DNA of 64,000 nt from Laburnicola sp. R22_1 (Eukaryota > Ascomycota > Dothideomycetes > Pleosporales > Didymosphaeriaceae). The DNA lies in the NCBI GenBank assembly GCA_014281115.1, contig JACONQ010000007.1, positions 2,542,001 through 2,606,000 on the forward strand, given 5' to 3'. Positions 56,601 to 64,000 of this stretch are shown in pieces. A program made the position numbers and the translations under genes. Position 1 is the stretch's first letter; each line of letters starts with the position of its first letter. The notes under the pieces are model-generated. The model was given only the letters and a program-made list of their open reading frames with translations. It had not been told where the DNA came from and did no database searches.

Positions 56601-58169
56601 TTTAGTAACACTTTAATAATTACTATTAAAGTATTAGTAGATCGTCTTAAGCCTGTCTATGCAAGCTCTTCCTAGCCTTTATATAGAACTATTCCCTTAT
56701 TATTTATTTATTCTTTTGTGTAATATATTTATTTAATTTTTTTATACGCACATATTACTTAAAAATGCGCACTTTCTTATCTATGATTTACATAGAAAGA
56801 GAAGAGATATAATATATATTTATTTAAAGAAGCGGCCCAATCTATCTTACTACATTACCTTTTTTTAATGCGTTTTTAGCACACCCATAGCTTTCCCTTA
56901 CAGCATTATACTATACACTAAAAGGTCTGCAATATTTCTCTTCCTAATATTTAAAGAAAAGTCTTTCTATTTTAGTATTAATAAATAATATCTAGCATTG
57001 CCTACTCTATTACCTTAGCCCTATCCTATGCAATAATTACATCTAGCACTATAGCTCTACTATACATAAGAACTATATAATTCTACCTAAAAGCCTACTA
57101 ATATCTAGTACTTAGTAAAGGGCCTAGGCCTAGTTATACTACTATAGTAGTAGGCGCATAAAGTATCCCTAAGACAGCTATACAATTAGACTAATAGCGT
57201 ATAGAAATATTCTTTGCGCTAAATAACTCTAGTAGCCTATAGATATAGGTCTACACTAGCTAAAAAAATAATATTAATATTATTTAAAGGCATATACGTA
57301 ATATTAAGTTCCTAAGCATATTTTAAAGTTAGTATTTATATAAAAGTAAACCTATAAGGAATAAAGAAACTTATATTAATAAAGATATTCTAGAAGAATA
57401 TATAGGTTATATAAGAACTAGTAAAAGAGTAATATATATTCTTTTATCTAAAAGATTACATATAATAAAATTAAAGCTAAAGAAGCTAACTTAGTTGCTA
57501 GCTAGTATAAGTGCTATTATTTATAGCAAGTTAGCACTATATAAAAATAAGATATTATATAATAAGAAGTATAGTTTAGCACTATATAAAATAGAAGATT
57601 AGCTTAATAAAGAAAAAAAAGAAAAGAGCTAGGGAGAAAAGATACGTATAGAGAAATATTTAAAGTAGAGAATAAAAAGGAAAAAAATAAAGAAAGGAAA
57701 GCCTATCTTATATGCCTCTCCGTTCTATCCAGAGCCTTAATTCCTACCCCTTATTAGCGTTTATCTTTCCCTTATCTAACGTTGCACAATTGCCTAATAT
57801 TGCTACCTAAATAAATAAGACAACTAGGTCCGCCTATTATATAAGGAATAAACTAAGCAAAAGAACTCTTACAAAAAATATATTATTGCCGCAATCTTGT
57901 TATTAACTGCATAATTTTACTCTTAACTACTATTAGCCAGACCGCTACTCTACCACTAATAAGTCTAATTGCGCCTTTAACAAATGGTAGCAAAGTATAA
58001 TAAATAGTTACTTAATAGAATCTTCCTATTAACTAGAGCAAACTAGCTAGAGTAGGAGGCGTACAGACAGGGGAATAATAAATAGATAGGGTAAATATTA
58101 GCAAGTAGATAGTTCGTGTAGAGGAAGGGAGAACTACTAACAGCAATCTTAAAAATAAAAAGTTGCTAG

Positions 58170-58456
58170 TGTCTATACACTATATAGGCAAGGGCACCTA
58201 AGGGTGTTAAGGTTTTAATATTGCCGCATAATAGCATTATATAAGAATTATGTAATGCCCGTGCGCCGCGGCCTGTGCGCCGTAGGATTTTCTTCTTTCT
58301 ATTCGCACTCTCTCTAGAGATAAGCAATTAATACCAAGTTAGTTCTATTATATTATTTTCTTTTCTTATACAATCATCCTGTACACCCTCTACACTTGCC
58401 AATATAGAGTATTAGATATCGATGTCTGTATAGCTAGCTGTAGAGTCTATTTGACA
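58170..58456 (+). repeat. Right LTR of the 50944-58456 element
   Basis: 287 bp, TGTCTATACAC...TTTGACA. Retains CpG-rich blocks lost in the left LTR. Confidence 0.85.
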
Positions 58457-60996
58457 AAAACTATATTTTTTCTAGTTTTAAACCTATAAAACTTAGAATT
58501 TAGGGTTAGATAGAAGTTTTATATAATACACTAGTAATTAGTACTATTATATTAACTAGTAATTACTATCTAGTAAGAGACTTTAACTTTATACTTTAAG
58601 GAATCTTTTTTTAAAGGCTTACTAAGCTTTTATTTAAATTCTAGCTAATTAAAGAGCTTTATTTGATAATTAATTAGCATTATTTTAATAGCATAGGTGC
58701 TATAGGTGCCCTATATACCCTAGGTGCCCTAGATACACTAGTAGCATAGGTGCGTATCTTTACGCAACCTTATATATATGCATACTAAGAAAAAAGTAGT
58801 ATTACTAGTGCACTTTAAGCGTATTTAGTACGCAGGTGTGTATAGGTATACTTAGAGCCGCTTAGGTGCCCTAGGTGCTTATACTCGCTTAAAACTTTTT
58901 CTAATATAGGGCAAGATAGAAGATTCTTTTATTACTATAAGTTAGTATAAATATATTTAGAAGTAGTGTAAAACTTATTTAAATATACTAAGGATATAGA
59001 TTGTTAGCGGGGAAAGTCTTTCTAGATGTCTAATATTTTGTAGTTAGGATCCGCGCCGCTATTCTTAGGCTCCTAAGCAAATATTAAATATAATATATTA
59101 GGAATATATCCTAAATATATCCTAAATATATCCTAAATATATCCTAAATATATCCTAAATATATCCTAAATATATCCTAAATATATCCTAAATATATCCT
59201 AAATATATCCTAAATATATCCTAAATATATCCTAAATATATTCTAAATATATTCTAAATATATTCTAAATATATTCTAAGTATATTTAAACTAACCTTAG
59301 GCTTAGGCCTATCCTCTTCGCCCTCCTATCTATCTATTAGCTTTAGTATATTTAAATTATTATAAAAGCATATCTCTCTAGCCTCCGCTATAGTAATAGC
59401 GTTATAGTAGGCTATAATAGTCGTATACTATTCTAAACTAATGTAGCTTAAATATATTAAGAATATAATTAGAATATATATATACCTTTAATTATATTAA
59501 TATCTTAGCTGCGCAGGTTACTAAAGTAAGTCTATATTTAAATTAGCCTACCTATATTTAAAACTTATATAATAAGATATATAGTCTCTACTACCTAAAC
59601 AAACTATATATTTTCTAAGTGCGTCTTTAGAGTGCTATGCGTATTATATTTTACCTTAAATATATCAGTAATATATTTATAAGATATTTAAGTATAGCTT
59701 ATATTTTATAGCATACTAGAGAGCGCTAATAGCTATCTATAGCGCACCTCTCTAAAGTTTATAATAGTCTTGCTATTTATTACGTTAAAGAGTTCTATAT
59801 TCTTAGAAATGTAACCACCTTTTTACACTTTTTTTAATTACTAAGCAGGGGGCTCTGCTTTTTTTATTATATTATTTGAGATAAAAGCCTTTATCGTGCT
59901 ACTCCTAGGTAGTTAATTTAACGCCACATACCCTTAGAAATAAACTTCGTCTTTTTATATCTTTTATGTAGTAGCTAAACTTATTAGGAATATATTTAAA
60001 ATATATTCTAGATCTATTTAAACTAGCTTACAAAGTTTAAAAGGCGATATACTATTATATAAGTGTGTAAGTATATATAGGTAGTATAGGCGCAGCTAGC
60101 GTATCAAATAGCAATATTATTGCTTAAAAATATTTAGAACTTATTTATATTATATTAATATTAGTATTCGCTAAACTCTTAGCACTAATTAAACTAGCCT
60201 ATATACTAATATACTAATATACGCCAGTAATAGTAAATAACTATAAGAGTGAATAACTAGCTAACTTGCCTCGCTAATATTAAATAATACTATTTAGAAT
60301 ATATTTAGAATATATTTAAAATATATTTAAAATATATTTATAGACCCTAGGACTACTACATTATCTTCTTTTTAAACTAAAACTAATCCCTTTTAAATTA
60401 AAGCTGCTACTATGCAAGCTATAGCTATTTTTCTTTTCTTACCTCTTTAAACTTTGCCTTCTACTTTTCTAGGACAAGTCTATCTTGCTATAAGGGTCTA
60501 ATCACCCATTACGCATCTGGTTATAAATAAGATAAAAGTAGTTAAATTTAAATATAAGATACTTATAATAGTATATAATTTTTTATTATAGAAGTCTACT
60601 ACTTATATAACTATAAACTTTATATTTTTCTAGTTTAACTTTTTATTAGGTTAGAAGTTAAATAAGTAGTCTCTATACTAGGGCTAAACTTTATCTTCTT
60701 TCTTTAATACTAGAGTATCTCTCTAGTACTAGTTTACTTACCGCTCCTACTCTTATTAGGACTTAGCTATTTTAGCTTAAATAAATATAAAAACTTCTTA
60801 AAACTTTTATTACAAAGCTTTAGCAGACTTTACTAGTTATAAATTCTACTAGTAATAGTTAATAGCTTTTATCTTTATATCTAGCTTAGCTAGGTCTATA
60901 TTATACCTATACTAGAAGAAAAATAGTACTACTTTAGTAAAAGTAGCTTCTTACCTATTAATAGCTATTTGTACTATAAGGTAGTACAGGGCCTAA
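58457..60996. other. AT-rich gene-free tract with 11-bp minisatellite
   Basis: Apart from the array at 59109-59284, short relatives of its unit occur at 59450-59480, 59990-60015 and 60296-60345. AGGTGCCCTAGG-like words recur near 58690-58880. No gene or transposon terminus recognised. Confidence 0.55.
59109..59284 (+). repeat. 11-bp minisatellite, 16 tandem copies
   Basis: Twelve exact TCCTAAATATA units (59109-59240), three TTCTAAATATA units and a final TTCTAAGTATA. The change from TCC to TTC is confined to the last copies, so the array is polarised. Confidence 0.95.
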
Positions 60997-61589
60997 TGTC
61001 ATGGATCCATGGCGGCACCCGGCCCGGAACAACGTTGATCCGGCGCTAGGCCCGATTTGGCGTTAGCTCGGCAGCACCCATAAGGTGCTGCCGCCCTGCC
61101 TGCCCACTTGGCATAGCAGTATTTCATGTACTAGGAATCAACTTACCTTTATCCCAACTATCGCGGGCCCGAACCCTAACACTATACTGCTATCACTTCC
61201 CCTCAGGGTTCTAGCTGCGACAGGCCCACCGACCAGGGCGCCAGCGATCGGATCTACGCGAGCCAGTACGACGACGAATCGGAGAATTGCGCGACGACGA
61301 ATCGGAGATCCCGCGATCGCGTGGCGTGCCCGGACTTGGGGCGCAGTGGTGTGCGTACGAGCGACGACGCGGTCGACAACAACACGTAGAAACTTGACTT
61401 AACTAAGGACATCCTCCCTCTTAGGCGCAACTGACGTTGTAGAGAGTAGGCAGACAGTAGGGCTGGACGCGCAGGTTGACGCGTGTGCCGCTACAGAACG
61501 TTAGCGGAGAGGACGACTTGACAAGGACCTGGCCCTCCCTACTACGACTTCACAGTGATTCATAGTGTTTTATAGCAATAGAAGTGACA
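60997..61589 (+). repeat. 5' LTR of the right-hand Gypsy-like element
   Basis: 593 bp with perfect TGTCA/TGACA ends. The second copy is outside the window, so the 3' boundary is inferred from the inverted ends and from coding sequence starting soon after. Contains a direct repeat CGACGACGAATCGGAGA at about 61267-61307. Confidence 0.6.
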
Positions 61590-61660
61590 TCTAGGGCAAT
61601 TTAGCAGAATGGACATCAGTAAGAGATCTGGCTGGCGACTTTTGTATAACACCGCCTGAG

Positions 61661-64000
61661 GTGCCAAAGACCGCACCTTACCCGCAACCGCAACATCAAC
61701 TTCGACTTATAACTTCGACTCACCCGCTGCCAATGGCATCCAGCTACCCCCGCGTTAGCGGTACGTACGACGAGCAAGGTCGACGCCGCGCACCCCAATC
61801 TCCTATGCTAGGCAGTTTCGACTTTGGCAACACGGACTCGCCTACGCCGCAACCTTGCGGGGCTGGAGACCTAAAGAACTTTACCCTATCCTTCGCAGAG
61901 ACCTTTGCTCGTAGTCGGGTAGGTGTAGACGATACTCAAGAATCCACTACTATCGCGGGTGACTCGCAATCTCAGTTACTAGTTATCCCCGCTATAAACC
62001 CACGAGCTAGACCTGCGGCTTAGGACACTTGACTGCCGCGAAACACATCCCAATATTTCAACACAACAACTAATAGGATTAACAACATCTTTGACGCAAC
62101 TAAGTTTGAATAACGCAACGTTCCGCGTAACACCCGCCGCGTGACGATTTAGACACCTCAACAATCTCCTAACCAAGGCCGCTCACGCGAGCAAGTACGT
62201 TAGTCACCGGTTCGAGGAGCCTTGCGCTCAAAGTCCGATAGTCGCAGCCCTGAGGACATACAAGCACCCAAGAAAGCGTTACCTCAGATCCGCTTCAAGT
62301 CCCCACCTCCGCTCACGCGCGACGACCGACGACGTACTTCCTTAAGAGCCTCCAACTTATTTGTAGAAGCCCGTAGCCTAGTTAACAAAGAAGGAGGACT
62401 GGGTTACAACCTAGAAGTACAATATAAGGATGCCCAAGGAGAATGGGTAGAAAAGACGTTTCAACTGACGGACGCCGCTAAGTTCGCCAAGGACGTACAG
62501 GCCCACCCTGACGCCTGGTTTGACGTCATCGTTAAGTGCGCAAAGTCTGGGGAACAACTAGCGGAGAAACTCTCTTAACTTAACGCATTAGAATCTACGT
62601 TTCAACGACTGCGTAACGCATACAACTCTGCAGGTGGCACCAACCCCGAGGCTCATAAGCAACTACAACAAGCATATAACGCCCTACTGGACTCTTATAA
62701 GCAGCAAGAAATCGACTTAGCCTCTGCTAAAGACAAGCTAAAGGACATCCTTACTTATTTCCGTCAGACAGTGCAGGCAGGACAAGAGTTGCAGAGCAAG
62801 TTCAACAATACAATGACCGCTAACCAGAATGCGAACACCAAGCTTCATAACGTAAAAGCTGACTACCAGTATGCCGTCTAGGATGCTCAACACCTCAAGC
62901 ACGACTTGCAGCAGATAGAACAACAAGCACTACTAGCCAAGAAAGCGGCTTACGTAGCTAAGGATAAGTTGAAAGCTCTAAGACAACAAACCACTCGTCA
63001 AACCTATAACGTGATAGGACGAGGGCAACCTCTCCCACGTAATTAGTTTAATAGGTCGCCTTCTCTTCCCCGCGGCACTGGTCGCGCGCGCTCTCCCCGA
63101 CGCGATGTCTATACGCCGAACAGCGATCCCGCTCTCAACTATTATCCAGCCGGTTCGGCTTACAGTAGGTTTACCCATGCTTGTCCCAACAAGAACCCAT
63201 ACCGTGACACTGGATACGAACGACAAGATTTGCGCGGCAACCGCGAGGATGCATATGAACCCTAAGACTACGACCAGGAAGATCGCGATCGATTTGACCA
63301 CCGCGATCGACGCGACGACCGAGACCGACGCGACGACCGTGACCAACATAATGATCGGAGAGATTCAGAGCGACCTTTCAGCGCGTCTTACGTATCGCTT
63401 GCGACGGGTAGAGAATCGCACTATAAGGCACCTAAGATAGAGTCCTTTAGCGGGAAAGATAAGGAAGACTACAAATAATAGCGTATACAAGCGATTGACA
63501 AAGCCATCACGCTTCTGTTAGAAGAACACAAGGTTCGCTATGTCTATTACTTCATTAAGGACGATACTTGGAGTTTGGTGTACCCGATCCTTAACTTGGT
63601 TAACACCTTAGACAACCTACTAAGACTGTTAGATGAGACTTATATGTCCTACAACCGCATTATCGAAGCCGAGCAGAAACTCTACAACAACTCCTTACAA
63701 TGGAAGAAGGGCGAGACATTTGCGCAATAGCAAGGACAATTCCTATTAGTTATCAACTTACTTAGTATGGATGAGATGGGCAAAGTACGTCACGCTCGCC
63801 GACTCATAGATAGTCAATTGGCCCGTCAAGCCTCCGCCAGCTCAATCCCGAACGAGAGCCTTATGGCCTTCCTTGCCCGCGCTCGTCAACTGCACTAGTA
63901 CAATCTCGACATTAACAGCCAACTACACTCCGGTCCAAAGAAGTCATCCACAAGCATATTAGGAAAGGATTAATCGCGTAAACGTTCTCCAAGCGATAGG
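61661..64000 (+). pseudogene. Gag of the Gypsy-like element, interrupted by stops
   Basis: One reading frame can be followed from 61661 to the window end with isolated stops (first at 62021, next runs end at 62576, 62880 and 63042). The order is: a Pro/Ser-rich N-terminus; RSKSDSRSPEDIQAPKKALP (62225-62284); a globular part LGYNLEVQYKDAQGEWVEKT (62399-62458); and a long coiled coil (about 62590-63000, for example ASAKDKLKDILTYFRQTV). An Arg/Asp repeat of DRRDDRD type lies at about 63290-63360, then a Gag core with KIESFSGKDKEDYK, SLQWKKGETFAQ and DSQLARQASASSIPNESLM. Stops are mostly TAG/TAA at probable Gln/Trp codons. The intact frame over 2.3 kb shows it decayed recently. Confidence 0.75.

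Larger units (their letters stand above)
50944..58456 (+). mobile_element. Copia-order LTR retrotransposon, full length, extremely RIP-decayed
   Basis: 287-bp LTRs at 50944-51230 and 58170-58456. Although about three quarters A+T, the plus strand still shows in order: a knuckle-like region near 53100-53280, a protease-like DTGIVRIST near 53590-53620, and integrase with TYSRISINSFLLPN near 54600. RT follows (FKELDYIEINALIANSTFK near 55110-55170, then LPKELCINFL near 55495-55525 and KLGLYWFKTYYNYYKEK near 55565-55620). RNase H reads IIHWNLTKYKRVIRSVLTSK near 56230-56295. Integrase upstream of RT is the Copia order. The protein belongs to a large fungal polyprotein type with a long Gag. No clear target duplication (ATAAA/AAAAC). 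Confidence 0.8.
60997..64000 (+). mobile_element. Gypsy-like LTR retrotransposon, 5' LTR and gag, running off the window
   Basis: An abrupt return to balanced composition at 60997 marks the start of a much less decayed element. It has a 5' LTR (60997-61589, TGTCA...TGACA), a leader, and a long Gag frame to the window end. The Gag type (Pro/Arg-rich N-terminus, coiled coil, Arg/Asp repeats) resembles fungal Gypsy Gags, but no RT is visible to confirm the superfamily. Confidence 0.7.

Noticed and set aside
59109..59284. CRISPR-like regular repeat
   Set aside because: Units are 11 bp with no spacers and the genome is eukaryotic; it is a minisatellite.
61085..61402. 105-codon plus-strand ORF rich in Arg and Thr
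   Set aside because: Lies inside the inferred LTR of the Gypsy-like element and is built from CGACGACGAATCGG repeats; no support as a gene.

Overview
This window looks like a repeat-dominated accessory region of a filamentous ascomycete (Pezizomycotina; a Dothideomycete such as a Pleosporales member is my best guess, but the sequence does not prove it). The evidence is short 47-78 nt introns with CTAAC-type branch sites, a HET-domain gene, a cytochrome-b2-like FMN dehydrogenase, Copia, Gypsy, Tad-like LINE and pogo/Fot1 transposons, and very strong C-to-T/G-to-A decay in CpA/TpG context, the signature of repeat-induced point mutation (RIP).

Layout. 1-4410: two decayed Copia elements. A minus-strand gag-protease part (5' LTR 1973-2124, continuing beyond base 1) lies head to head with a plus-strand RT/RNase H part ending in an LTR at 4093-4410. 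The first is interrupted by a solo LTR of its own family (1073-1224) with an AATTC target duplication. 4870-17930: a gene island of ordinary composition. It holds a short minus-strand ORF, a multi-exon gene of unknown function ending in SUMO-site-like repeats (5848-7247), a four-exon flavocytochrome b2/FMN dehydrogenase gene (7967-9638), a broken minus-strand gene (9834-10153), tRNA-Leu(AAG) with an intron (10440-10535) and a partial copy of it, a short C2H2 zinc-finger ORF, a 5'-truncated LINE with a long (AAT)n tail interrupted by a pogo element, a HET C-terminal fragment, and an intact 708-residue HET gene (15281-17407, minus).

17930-60996: a continuous AT-rich, RIP-decayed block of mobile elements. 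In order these are a pogo element with TIRs (17932-19723), a Gag-protease-only LTR element (19727-25412), a Gypsy element (26687-34996) carrying a Copia solo LTR with a TGTCT duplication, two Copia elements with recognisable target duplications (35217-41814 and 41931-47080), a tRNA-like SINE candidate (about 48788-48954), and a third full-length Copia-order element (50944-58456). Between them are gene-free AT-rich tracts scattered with an 11-bp AAATATATTCT-type motif, including a 16-copy array at 59109-59284. 60997-64000: the 5' LTR and gag of a less decayed Gypsy-like element that runs off the window.

The genes do not form an obvious pathway. The only two loci with clear catalytic or recognition functions are the FMN dehydrogenase and the HET protein. 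I see no biosynthetic cluster and no convincing undescribed system. The most informative material is the nested transposon history, which target duplications and RIP-type differences allow to be read in detail.
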